64,000 bases of DNA from NCBI GenBank assembly GCA_026874595.1, contig CM049310.1, positions 9,858,001-9,922,000 of the forward strand. The letters are read 5' to 3'. Made by a program: the position numbers and the translations under genes. This document shows positions 59,701-64,000 of this stretch, one piece after another. The notes under the pieces were generated by a model. That model was given only the letters and a program-made list of their open reading frames with translations, made no database searches and was not told the origin of the DNA. The stretch is from Sipunculus nudus (lineage: Eukaryota; Annelida; Sipuncula; Golfingiida; Sipunculidae). Each line of letters opens with the position of its first letter. Within the stretch, counting starts at the first letter, position 1.

Positions 59701-61363
59701 CAATTCACATGTTTCACAAGCTGTGATGGTTCAGTGTGTGAGCAAGCACAGTCCACATGTGTCTGTTTACCATAAAAAGACTGTGTGACTGGAGGTCCAA
59801 ACTTGTGCATACACATGAACTCCTAAACAAGTAGAAAAAACATGGACATACAAGGTTCTGAAACACTGAGTGGCAGTTGAAAAATTTTGATTTTGTGAAG
59901 TTGAGTGGTAAGGCTACCAGGTGGTCTGTGTACTATGTTCATGTTTCACACCACTGGTTACACCTGGTCCAAGTTTATTTCCACATGTCCACAGGAATAA
60001 GGAGAAAGCAAATGGTTTAGGAACAAAATTTTGGCAGATACCATAATGTTTCAAGAAAAAAAAGTACCTTTAGTTGTCATGGTGCTTACTTGCTCTTCAT
60101 GTTGTTAATATATCTTTCTATTGGAATCAGGTGTGACTACTTTGAAAACAAACAAAAAATATAGCATTATTTAGCCAGTATCATAAAAAAAGAACCCACT
60201 AAATGTTCTGCAGGATTTGCTGCCAGACTGTTCATTATTTAAATTAAAACAAAATTATGAATATTACAAATATGAGTGGGAAATACAATTTTAAAAAAGT
60301 ATATTTTCAAATGGTGACAGGTATTTTTTATGAAATATTTTTACCTTATTATTTTTATGAAACATTTATACCATAAACTGTATTCAGATTTTCAGTGTTT
60401 TTATCTGTATATCTTTAGGTCATTTTGTACATAGAGAGTCATGAGGGCCTGTGTACTGGGCCTGAGGATAAAGCTCCTCAGAAGTTCAGACTACCAGCCC
60501 ACGGTGCACACACTGTGGTGCTGCCGGTTGTTCCAATGGAAACAGGTCAAGTTCAGATCAAGGTCACAGCATATTCTGTCCATGGAGGAGACAGTATTGT
60601 GAAGAATGTTACAATCACTGTAAGTGCTGAAAATTAAAAATTCCTAGTGTTAATCACATGCAAATTGTAGAAGCCATCAAATGGAAACTATGAAAAGAAT
60701 TACAGATGTGTCACTAATGTGCAAAGCTATGGTACCGTAAAAGCCATCGTAAATTATCATCAGCCAGGTTCAAGTGATTATGCTTTTCTTTTGCCTGTGG
60801 TTTGATTTTTTTGGGTAACTGAAGATATGCATGGAATAATTATGGAAATGTATGTAGTAGTGAAGTTACATTAGCACCTGTCTTCAAAGTACAAATGTCA
60901 ATGCAGGATGATAAAAGTTGAGTATGAGCTATTACATATATAGTTTATCTTAACTGTCCTCTAGTAAAGTATTAAATATAACTCCAGAATTACAATAAGA
61001 TGCAATTTGAAACTCTGTTAGTATGGTGCTTGAAAAGGAAACATTCTCTTGTGCAAGAACCATTTTAACCACTGCTTTCTAAGGCAGGGTTTGCCAGATT
61101 TCACCACAAGGGAGTGGCACAAAAAGCTGTTCTAATAACAATTCTTGGCCCTGTGCCAGTGCCTTATGAAACCTGGCAAACCCTGCTAAAGCAAGAAGTT
61201 TTAATAAATGAGATTACAAAATAATGAGCCTAGTATTATATGACTGAAGACATACCTGTGTATTTCAGTCACCTGAACCAGGGTCAGAGGGAAGTGGCCA
61301 GGTGACTGACTGTATCTTTGATCTGGTGGTTGAGGGGACTCATGTGAAGTCTGCCTGGCACAA
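25214..61363 (+). CDS. C3: Complement component C3-like protein, partial (20 exons; lacks signal-peptide exon and 3' part)
   Basis: Central complement protein of the alpha-2-macroglobulin/thioester superfamily; family members are secreted, cleaved by a convertase to release an anaphylatoxin, and attach to targets by a thioester. Joining 25214-25386, 40466-40657, 41072-41142, 41594-41737, 42144-42186, 42437-42521, 42882-42984, 43133-43405, 43856-44014, 44771-44881, 45544-45621, 46088-46288, 46706-46858, 47362-47406, 47859-47952, 48452-48640, 57199-57463, 58239-58467, 60419-60619 and 61269-61363 gives 2,904 nt without a stop, every junction GT/AG and phase-compatible. The product follows vertebrate C3 domain by domain: MG1, MG2 (VFLQTDKPLYTRGQ), MG3 (VLPKFAVEL), MG4, MG5, MG6 alpha, RAKR, ANATO with CC-C-C-CC, acidic alpha-prime segment then FFPESWLFE, MG6 beta (SVTTWSLMATEMS), MG7. 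The ANATO domain separates it from TEP/A2M proteins; C4 or C5 remain possible because the thioester exon is outside. Confidence 0.93.
25565..27020 (+). mobile_element. Complete Helitron-like element, family 1, in intron 1 of the C3-like gene
   Basis: Both termini are visible: A|TCCCCGGACAAAGTCGG at 25565, and hairpin GGCACCTGCGGTGCC (26993-27007) plus CTAG (27017-27020) followed by T. TATCCCCG at the start has its inverse CGGGGATA just before the hairpin. The 1,456-bp body carries several GGTGGCGCCACC palindromes (26508, 26780) and one (GGTGACC..TTGACC) receptor-like motif set, but lacks the ~289-bp array. A G10 run precedes the 3' end. No protein is encoded. Confidence 0.88.
27021..27783. 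other. Intron 1 DNA, nothing recognised
   Basis: AT-rich; the 106-codon frame at 27286-27606 has no recognisable domain. Confidence 0.45.
27784..27931. mobile_element. MITE-like inverted-repeat element, copy 3
   Basis: Left end GGGGCAGATCCAGGATTTTG is the inverse of the right end of copy 2 (AAAATCCTGGATCCGCCCC) with one change. Interior AAAAAAGGTTGTGGCGGCTG and GGTTTCAGAACCCC are in the opposite orientation to copy 1. The right end is eroded. Confidence 0.72.
27932..29446. other. Intron 1 DNA, nothing recognised
   Basis: Mixed AT-rich sequence with no exon, RNA gene or repeat I can identify. Confidence 0.45.
29447..29765 (-). repeat. Dispersed repeat with CA-rich core (copy B)
   Basis: Collinear with 3944-4330, including GAGATTCCGTTCATGATTGC, GAGTTATGTTGTAAAC, a CA tract near 29661-29690, and CCTCCTGGCGGAAGCAATTA. 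Confidence 0.7.
29766..30645. other. Intron 1 DNA, nothing recognised
   Basis: No exon or repeat recognised. Confidence 0.45.
30653..31035 (+). mobile_element. tRNA-derived SINE with long body
   Basis: Pol III promoter boxes are clear: A box TGGCTCAGTAGTAGAAC (30660-30676) and B box GAGTTCGAATCTC about 40 bp later, as in a tRNA head. The 5' and 3' ends of the head do not pair into an acceptor stem. A GC-rich body of about 300 bp follows and ends in an A-rich tract near 31020-31035. Overlapping open frames on both strands (30713-31112) are within this element. Confidence 0.8.
31110..31160 (+). repeat. Short dispersed-repeat end (GCCTTGGCGGAGGT)
   Basis: GCCTTGGCGGAGGTATGAGCT followed by GAGTGCCATTCTGG is like the end of a common GGCGGAGG repeat, here just downstream of the SINE. 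Confidence 0.5.
31161..32137. other. Intron 1 DNA, nothing recognised
   Basis: AT-rich; no exon or repeat recognised. Confidence 0.45.
32138..32864 (+). mobile_element. Solo-LTR-like element flanked by a 10-bp direct repeat
   Basis: About 720 bp between direct repeats AGTGTTACAG at 32138-32147 and 32855-32864. In order it holds a GC-richer upstream part, TATATAAA at 32411-32418, a GAGAGAG-rich leader, and AATAAA at 32779-32784 shortly before the end. That is the U3-R-U5 order of a retrotransposon LTR. No gag or pol is adjacent, so a solo LTR is the simplest reading. The precise termini are uncertain because a perfect TG...CA with a 4-6 bp duplication is not obvious. Alternative: a real Pol II promoter with a short exon ending TTCAG|GTAATG at 32669. 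Confidence 0.55.
32865..34107. other. Intron 1 DNA; C-run/CA tract at 33125-33175
   Basis: A 17-base C run followed by CACACACC repeats is the only distinct feature. Confidence 0.5.
34108..34166. repeat. (TA)n microsatellite, about 59 bp
   Basis: Uninterrupted TA repeats in intron 1. Confidence 0.97.
34167..38373. other. Intron 1 DNA, no gene recognised
   Basis: Several 60-107-codon frames on both strands overlap one another and have no recognisable domains. CG-containing stretches occur near 35085-35200. Confidence 0.45.
38374..38640 (+). mobile_element. 5' fragment of a family-1 Helitron-like element
   Basis: A|TCCCCAGACTAAGAATTCGGG at 38374, then GTTAAGCGTGGTGGCGCCGTTACCGC, a shared AATTATTTCACACATCTTCAAC block, AGATATGGATGAG and TGGGGTCATGACC, all in the order of the complete copies. 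It breaks off near 38640 without a 3' end. Confidence 0.75.
38690..38748. repeat. (TA)n microsatellite, about 59 bp
   Basis: Uninterrupted TA repeats just past the truncated Helitron-like fragment. Confidence 0.97.
38749..39649. other. Intron 1 DNA, nothing recognised
   Basis: AT-rich; no exon or repeat recognised. Confidence 0.45.
39650..40370 (+). mobile_element. Short family-2 element just upstream of C3 exon 2
   Basis: Starts TAAGCTCAGCTAACTGTAAG, has the GGGCGCCACCTGTATTTT and GGCACCACCTGTATTTCC blocks, and ends GTCAGCTCAGCGTCATGATG, ATGGGTCACTTG. It contains no DR1 module. It ends 95 bp before the exon 2 acceptor. Confidence 0.75.
40466..40657 (+). CDS. C3: C3-like exon 2: MG1 end and MG2 start
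   Basis: Acceptor TACAG at 40461-40465, donor AAGG|GTAGGT. The phase-1 join to exon 1 is exact (G|GT). It carries the superfamily signature VFLQTDKPLYTRGQ, the equivalent of FIQTDK.IYTPG in C3, at the MG1/MG2 boundary. It follows a short second-family repeat element by only about 95 bp. Confidence 0.93.
41072..41142 (+). CDS. C3: C3-like exon 3: MG2
   Basis: A 71-nt exon with acceptor TCCAG and donor GTAAGT. It encodes LIRIFSVDLHLKPFGMNVK, aligning with the LYRIFTVNHKLLPVGRTV stretch of C3 MG2. Phase 1 in, phase 0 out. Confidence 0.88.
41594..41737 (+). CDS. C3: C3-like exon 4: MG2
   Basis: 144 nt, phase 0 to 0; acceptor TTTTCCAG, donor GTATGA. It encodes NPSGKIVERI and later IKLSDTADYGKWTITAEYGY, matching the 'NPEG... 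/ LGQWKIRAYYE' portion of MG2. The minus-strand frame here is a shadow. Confidence 0.92.
42022..42036 (+). repeat. G15 homopolymer in intron 4
   Basis: Uninterrupted G run; a likely site of length error or polymorphism. Confidence 0.95.
42144..42186 (+). CDS. C3: C3-like exon 5: end of MG2
   Basis: A very short exon of 43 nt (CAG acceptor, GTAGGT donor) encoding HQSIVTTQFVVKRY, the last strand of MG2 and the start of the MG2/MG3 linker (EFEVKEY in human C3). Ends in phase 1. Confidence 0.85.
42437..42521 (+). CDS. C3: C3-like exon 6: MG3 start
   Basis: 85 nt. Acceptor TTACAG, donor AA|GTGAGT, phase 1 to 2. Encodes VLPKFAVELQIPGFIMSEKQ; VLPKF.V at the start of MG3 is one of the best conserved motifs of the superfamily. 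Confidence 0.92.
42882..42984 (+). CDS. C3: C3-like exon 7: MG3
   Basis: 103 nt, phase 2 to 0, acceptor CACAG, donor CAG|GTAGGT. Encodes YTYGKPVEGHVYLRFGVKT, equivalent to the FLYGKKVEGTAFVIFG segment of human C3. Confidence 0.93.
43133..43405 (+). CDS. C3: C3-like exon 8: MG3 end and MG4 start
   Basis: The longest exon in the cluster (273 nt, 91 codons, phase 0 both ends; acceptor TTACAG, donor GTAAGT). It completes MG3 and enters MG4 with FEPGLPYRVF, matching FKPGMPFDLMVF of C3. Confidence 0.93.
43856..44014 (+). CDS. C3: C3-like exon 9: MG4
   Basis: 159 nt, phase 0 to 0; acceptor TTTTCAG, donor AAA|GTGAGA. Encodes VQYANGGAASWVIVNVFYND and then TDQYGYASLFLKT, the MG4 'NPDGSPA..VPV / DGVAKLSINT' region. 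The open frame continues past the donor to a stop at 44120, but the homology ends at the donor. Confidence 0.9.
44169..44340 (+). repeat. 86-bp tandem duplication in intron 9
   Basis: TATTTGGAAAGAAACCCATA starts at 44169 and again at 44255. Two near-identical copies joined head to tail. Confidence 0.93.
44771..44881 (+). CDS. C3: C3-like exon 10: MG4/MG5
   Basis: 111 nt, phase 0 to 0. Acceptor GATATAG, donor GAG|GTATGT. Encodes IYVGDEDHRMARPFTIHPDP and then VIKVYPSTVMTE, corresponding to the MG4 end and the first MG5 strand (LHLSVLRTELRPGE). The acceptor has a weak pyrimidine tract, so the 5' edge is less certain than elsewhere. Confidence 0.78.
45544..45621 (+). CDS. C3: C3-like exon 11: MG5
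   Basis: 78 nt, phase 0 to 0, strong acceptor (CTTTTCTTTTTAG) and donor GTAAGA. Encodes VGKKLQIYIFAKL, matching PGETLNVNFLLRM of C3 MG5, directly continuing the previous exon. Confidence 0.88.
46088..46288 (+). CDS. C3: C3-like exon 12: MG5 to MG6 alpha boundary
   Basis: 201 nt, 67 codons, phase 0 to 0; acceptor GGCTTTTAG, donor GTAAGT. It starts LMSKGQIQSHDT (LIMNKGRLLKAGRQ in human C3) and ends AEVNILNTCGNK, equivalent to VWVDVKDSCVGSL. The single Cys sits where human C3 has the beta-chain cysteine of the interchain disulfide (precursor Cys559); its partner would be the Cys in GMCVAK of exon 18. Confidence 0.92.
46706..46858 (+). CDS. C3: C3-like exon 13: MG6 alpha
   Basis: 153 nt, phase 0 to 0; acceptor ACTTAAG, donor GTAAGA. 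Encodes EGYAPGETANILISAHNNSK followed by VALMAVDNAALALGN, matching QPVPGQQMTLKIEG..ARVVLVAVDKGVFVLN. The AVD motif of MG6 is conserved. Its acceptor tract is poor in pyrimidines. Confidence 0.92.
47362..47406 (+). CDS. C3: C3-like exon 14: micro-exon in MG6 alpha
   Basis: 45 nt, 15 codons (MDSLHMIGTSLLKDK), phase 0 to 0; acceptor TTTTACTTTAG, donor GTGAGT. It aligns with 'DVVEKADIGCTPGSGKD' of human C3, but the cysteine of that stretch is a threonine here. From this exon on, codon third positions become markedly more A/T-rich than in exons 1-13. Confidence 0.78.
47859..47952 (+). CDS. C3: C3-like exon 15: linker with furin-type RAKR beta/alpha cleavage site
   Basis: 94 nt, phase 0 to 1, acceptor TTGCAG, donor A|GTAGGT. 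Encodes YWGIFYFGPGDQDR (YAGVFSDAGL in C3), then HENIKHRAKRDT. RAKR fits the furin consensus R-X-[K/R]-R and lies where human C3 has the tetra-arginine that is cut to make beta and alpha chains. The reading frame needed is not the longest open frame in the interval, but it is the only one that fits both neighbours. Confidence 0.85.
48452..48640 (+). CDS. C3: C3-like exon 16: anaphylatoxin (ANATO) domain
   Basis: 189 nt, phase 1 to 1. Encodes a basic domain with six cysteines in the C3a arrangement: LGELECCVKG, LGKTCVQL, EPGCSRRFFSCCSKV. That is CC, C, C, CC, giving the three expected disulfides. The donor CAG|GTCTGA is weaker than the others but the phase-1 join to exon 17 restores a glycine. 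Family knowledge: release of this domain activates the protein and produces an inflammatory peptide. Confidence 0.92.
48655..48990 (+). repeat. Degenerate minisatellite (ACCTGTAA..CACCTG..ATTCT)
   Basis: Blocks such as CCTGTAACACCTG, CTATAACATCTG and CTTTAACACCTG, each followed by an ATTCT/TTTTAA stretch, recur every 50-65 bp right after the exon 16 donor. Confidence 0.6.
49129..57102 (+). mobile_element. Composite of nested family-2 elements filling intron 16
   Basis: Starts of the TTAGCTCAGCTGAC type lie at 49129, 51059, 51577 and 54161. Ends of the CAGCTGAGCGTCATG...CACTTG type lie at 52769, 56562 and 57102. Bracketing them gives inner elements 51577-52769 and 54161-56562, and an outer element 49129-57102; the start at 51059 is unmatched. 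The bulk is ~335-bp tandem units, each with GGTGGCGCCACC (or CACC variants), CACAAATCGTAAC, CTGGACCTAGAATCTTC and GGTCTCTGTTACCCATAT. The 54161 element also carries the DR1 core module (54486-54905). Open frames here are repeat translations. Confidence 0.75.
55180..55560 (+). repeat. Segment related to 8,360-8,800 inside the 54,161 element
   Basis: Shares GGGCAAAAG, GTCATAGGTCAGGG, TTTGTATCAGCC and AATGCTTCAGCCAGGCGTTA with the earlier region. Together with flanking family-2 ends this suggests the earlier region is a decayed relative. Confidence 0.6.
57199..57463 (+). CDS. C3: C3-like exon 17: anaphylatoxin C-terminus, alpha-prime N-terminal segment
   Basis: 265 nt, phase 1 to 2; acceptor ACATCAG, donor GG|GTATGT. 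It begins GATSFVGRRLQTDQFG, where SFVGR parallels the LGLAR end of C3a, so convertase cleavage probably occurs here. It continues through an acidic stretch (FDHVEEDPTLFE) to MRTFFPESWLFE, matching DEDIIAEEN...SEFPESWLW. It lies 8.6 kb from exon 16, the intron being mostly repeats. Confidence 0.92.
58139..58232 (+). repeat. 15-bp minisatellite next to the exon 18 acceptor
   Basis: About six copies of AACCTGTGTTATGTC-like units end directly at the ATTTTCAG acceptor. Confidence 0.9.
58239..58467 (+). CDS. C3: C3-like exon 18: MG6 beta and MG7 start
   Basis: 229 nt, phase 2 to 0; acceptor ATTTTCAG, donor CCA|GTAAGT. Encodes SVTTWSLMATEMSHTEGMCV ([20 protein letters not shown] in human C3) and EMRLPAIAVMGEQLDVRVTV ([20 protein letters not shown]). 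The Cys of GMCVAK is the expected alpha-chain partner of the interchain disulfide. The donor is duplicated 62 bp downstream by a tandem repeat. Confidence 0.94.
58465..58583 (+). repeat. 62-bp tandem duplication that includes the exon 18 splice donor
   Basis: CCCAGTAAGTTAAATATC occurs at 58464 and again at 58526; both copies continue identically to GGGATTTCAATA. Confidence 0.95.
59430..59694 (+). pseudogene. 3' end of a CR1/L2-like LINE (reverse-transcriptase C-terminus)
   Basis: In one frame the DNA encodes YAPKFWNSLPDSIRNAG, then FKKQLKTFLFKH, ending at a stop near 59570. APK.WNSLP..IR and FKK.LKT.LF are the conserved C-terminal end of CR1-clade reverse transcriptases. A short 3' UTR and an AATAAAAATAATG tail follow. 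5'-truncated, in intron 18. Confidence 0.85.
60419..60619 (+). CDS. C3: C3-like exon 19: MG7
   Basis: 201 nt, 67 codons, phase 0 to 0; acceptor ATCTTTAG, donor GTAAGT. Encodes VILYIESHEGLCTGP and then GQVQIKVTAYSVHGGDSIVK, matching VRVELLHNPAFCSLA and [20 protein letters not shown]. The Cys in GLCTG corresponds to human Cys873, which pairs with the C345C domain and so predicts one is encoded downstream of the window. Confidence 0.92.
61269..61363 (+). CDS. C3: C3-like exon 20: end of MG7, start of CUB region (last exon in window)
   Basis: 95 nt, phase 0 to 2; acceptor GTATTTCAG, donor CAA|GTAAGT. Encodes CIFDLVVEGTHVKSAWHK; VVEGTHVK aligns with KVVPEGIRM of human C3. It is the least conserved exon, resting on position, splice signals and the VEG motif. 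The next exon would lie past position 64,000. Confidence 0.72.
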
Positions 61364-61550
61364 GTAAGTGTCAATGATAAAACCATTCATCATTCAATAT
61401 GTTTATGTACAAAAACTTTTAAAAAATTTAAGAACAGTATATCATAGGTGTACCAACCATGCAATGTGCTATTTACTCACTGCTTATAAAATACTTAAGT
61501 GTCTGTCTTTACTATGTGTCATTCTTCAGTGATATGATACACAAGAGTTT

Positions 61551-64000
61551 TTAGCTCAGCTGACTTTTAGTCATCTGAGCTATAGCAATCACTCTTTGTA
61601 CATCATCTGTCCATCCGTCCTTTCACAGGGCACAAATCGTAACTGTTAGACCTAGAAACTTCAAACTGTACATCCAGGGAGGTCGTAGGCCAATCTCCTT
61701 GGAAACCTGAAATAAGGTCATGATGGCCTACATTTTGCAAACTACAGGCTGAACACATAATTTTGAGTACAGTCTGTCATACAGGGCACAAATTGTACCC
61801 ACTAGGTCTAGAATCTTCTAACATTACAACCATGGAGATCCATAAAAAATATCAATGCAAACCTGAAATTAGGTCACTGTGACCTATATCCTCTGAGCTA
61901 TGGAGCTAGAAAGTACCCCCAGAATAATTTAAAAATTTGATACTAAAGCTCCAGTATCTGAATAACTAATACATTGATTGCCATGATTCTTTCTATGTAT
62001 ATTGACCATGGCGTATTTCATCAGTTCCTTAAGACTTGTGGTGCCACTTTTATTAGCTCAGCTGACTGAAAGTCATCTGAGCTATAGCGATCACTCTTTG
62101 TCCGTCGTCCGTCTGTCCGTCTTTTAACCAGGCACAAATCGTAACCGCTGGACCTAGAACCTTGTAACTTGGCATTCTGAGAGGCCCATGAAAAATCTCC
62201 TTGGAAACCAGAAATTAGGTCTCTGTTACCCATATCCTTCGAGCTATGGGGCCCCAAAGTACCCCCCAGAAAAGTCAAAAATTTCATACAAAAACATCAA
62301 TATCTCATTAACTACATCACTGATGGTCATGATTTTTTGCATACATATTGATCATGAGATGTTCCATCAGTTCCTGCAGACTGGTGGCGCCACCTGTATT
62401 TTTTGATTTTTACAAATTTTTTTCTCTATTTTTGAGACCTTTAAAAATGTGAACATCTGTTAACAAGGCACAAATTGTAAAGACTAGACCTAGAATCTTC
62501 ATTCTTGAGACATTGAGAGGTCAATGAAAAAATCTCCTTGGAAACGAGAAATTAGGTCTCTGTTACCCATATCCTTTGAGCTATGGGGCCCAAAAGTACC
62601 CCCTTGATTAGTCAAAAATTTCTTACAAAAACTTCAATATCTCAATAACTACATCACTGATGGTAATGATTTTTGGCATACATATTGATCATGAGATGTT
62701 CCATCAGTTCCTGCAGACTGGTGGCACCACCTGTATTGTTAGAATTTTTACGATTTTTTTCCTCTATTTTTGAGACCTTTTAGGATGCTGTCATCTGTTA
62801 ATGTGGCACAAATCGTAACGACTGGACCTAGAATCTTCATTCTCGAAACACTCAGAGACCTATGAAAAGTCTCCATGGAAACCTGAAGTTAGGTCTCTGT
62901 TACCCATATCCTTTGAGCTATGGGGCCCCAAATTACCCCCCAGAATTGTCAAAAATGTCATACAAAAACTTCAATATCTCATTAACTACATCACTGATGG
63001 TCATGATTTTTGGCATACGTATTCATGATCAGATGTTCCATCAGTTCCTGCAGACTGGTGGTGCCATCTGTATTGTTAGATTTTTTTACGATTTTTTCCT
63101 CTATTTTTGAGACCTTTAAGGATGCTGTCATCTGTTAACGTGGCACAAATCGTAATGACTGGACCTAGAATCTTCATTCTCGACACACTTAGAGACTCAT
63201 GAAAAGTCTCAATGGAAACCTGAAATTAGGTCTCTGCTACCCATATCCTTCAAGCTATGGGGCCCCAAATTACCCCCCAGAATTGTCAAAAATTTCATAC
63301 AAAAACTTCAATATCTCATTAACTACATCACTGATGGTCATGATTTTTGGCATACGTATTGATGATGAGATGTTTCATCAGTTTCTGCAGACTGGTGGTG
63401 CCACCTGTATTTTTCAATTTATACGAATTGTTTTCTCTATTTTTAAGACCTTTAAAAATGAGAACAGGGCACAAATCATAAAGACTGGACCTAGAATCTT
63501 CATTCTTGACACACTGATAGGTCCATGAAAAGTCTCCATGGAAACCTGAAATAAAGTCTCTGTTACCCATATACTTTGAGCTGTGTGATGGGCTCCCAAT
63601 TAGCCCCCAGAATAATGGAAAATTTAATAAAAACAAACTGCAACATCTCAATAACTACAACACTGATACATATTGCATACATATTGATCAAGAGGTGTTC
63701 TATCAGTTCCTGCAGACTGGTGGTGCCACCTGTATTTTTTCAAATTTTCACAATTTTTTTTTCTCTAATTTTGAGACCTTTAAGGATGTAGTTATCTGTC
63801 AACAGGGTACAAATTGTAACGACTGGACCTAGAATCTTCATTCTTGACAGACAGGAAGACCCATGAAAAGTCTCCATGGAAACTTGAAATTAGGTCTCTG
63901 TTACCCAAAATCTCTGAGCTATGGGGCTCCGATGTACCCCCAAGAATAATGGAAAATTTGATACAAAAGCTTAAGTATCTGATAAACTAATGCATTGATC
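61551..64000 (+). mobile_element. Family-2 elements (starts at 61,551 and 62,053), running off the window
   Basis: Two starts, TTAGCTCAGCTGACTTTTAG and TTAGCTCAGCTGACTGAAAG. The second leads into ~335-bp tandem units with GGTGGCGCCACC at 62383, then variants GGTGGCACCACC, GGTGGTGCCATC, GGTGGTGCCACC at roughly 62721, 63057 and 63392. No 3' end before 64,000. Short frames such as LGLCYPYPSSYGAP are the repeat in translation. Confidence 0.75.

Larger units (their letters stand above)
57464..61268 (+). other. Introns 17-19 of the C3-like gene
   Basis: Three introns of 775, 1,951 and 649 bp. They contain a 15-bp minisatellite at 58139-58232 and a 62-bp duplication including the exon-18 donor. They also contain the 3' tail of a LINE at 59430-59694. 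Nothing else recognised. Confidence 0.75.

Noticed and set aside
61551-64000. Frames containing LGLCYPYPSSYGAP as a repeat-protein family
   Set aside because: They come from the ~335-bp tandem unit read in frame and recur with stops on both strands.

Overview
The window is eukaryotic, intron-rich, AT-rich genomic DNA from a marine invertebrate, most likely a bivalve mollusc. The arguments for a bivalve are (1) abundant small non-autonomous Helitron-like elements with a variable number of internal tandem repeats, as in the bivalve 'pearl'/HINE families, (2) a C3-like complement gene with very long transposon-filled introns, and (3) many GT/AG-bounded short exons. Species is not determined.

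One protein-coding gene is convincingly present: the 5' two-thirds of a complement component C3-like gene on the + strand. Twenty coding exons between 25,214 and 61,363 join with consistent splice phases and no internal stop (2,904 nt, about 968 codons). In order they encode MG1 to MG5, MG6 alpha, a linker with a furin-type RAKR site, a six-cysteine anaphylatoxin (ANATO) domain, the alpha-prime N-terminal segment, MG6 beta and MG7. The signal-peptide exon was not identified. The CUB, thioester and C345C regions lie beyond the right edge.

Layout. 1-2,908: Helitron-like element with a ~289-bp tandem array. 2,909-9,031: mostly unrecognised AT-rich DNA with dispersed repeat fragments and a CT microsatellite. 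9,032-11,566: one Helitron-like element nested inside another. 12,438-15,526: two adjacent elements of a second family. 15,527-25,213: MITE and SINE copies, an AT microsatellite, a decayed LINE on the - strand. 25,214-25,386: first recognisable C3 exon. 25,387-40,465: a 15-kb intron with a complete Helitron-like element, a MITE, a tRNA-derived SINE, an LTR-like element with a TATA box, and TA microsatellites. 40,466-48,640: dense cluster of 15 C3 exons. 48,641-57,198: an 8.6-kb intron built mostly of ~335-bp repeat units of the second family. 57,199-61,363: four more C3 exons. 61,551-64,000: more second-family repeats.

The two Helitron-like families have different ends, but share a 12-bp palindrome (GGTGGCGCCACC) and a core module rich in AGGTCAAAGGTCAAGGTCA, which is an overlapping set of nuclear-receptor half sites.
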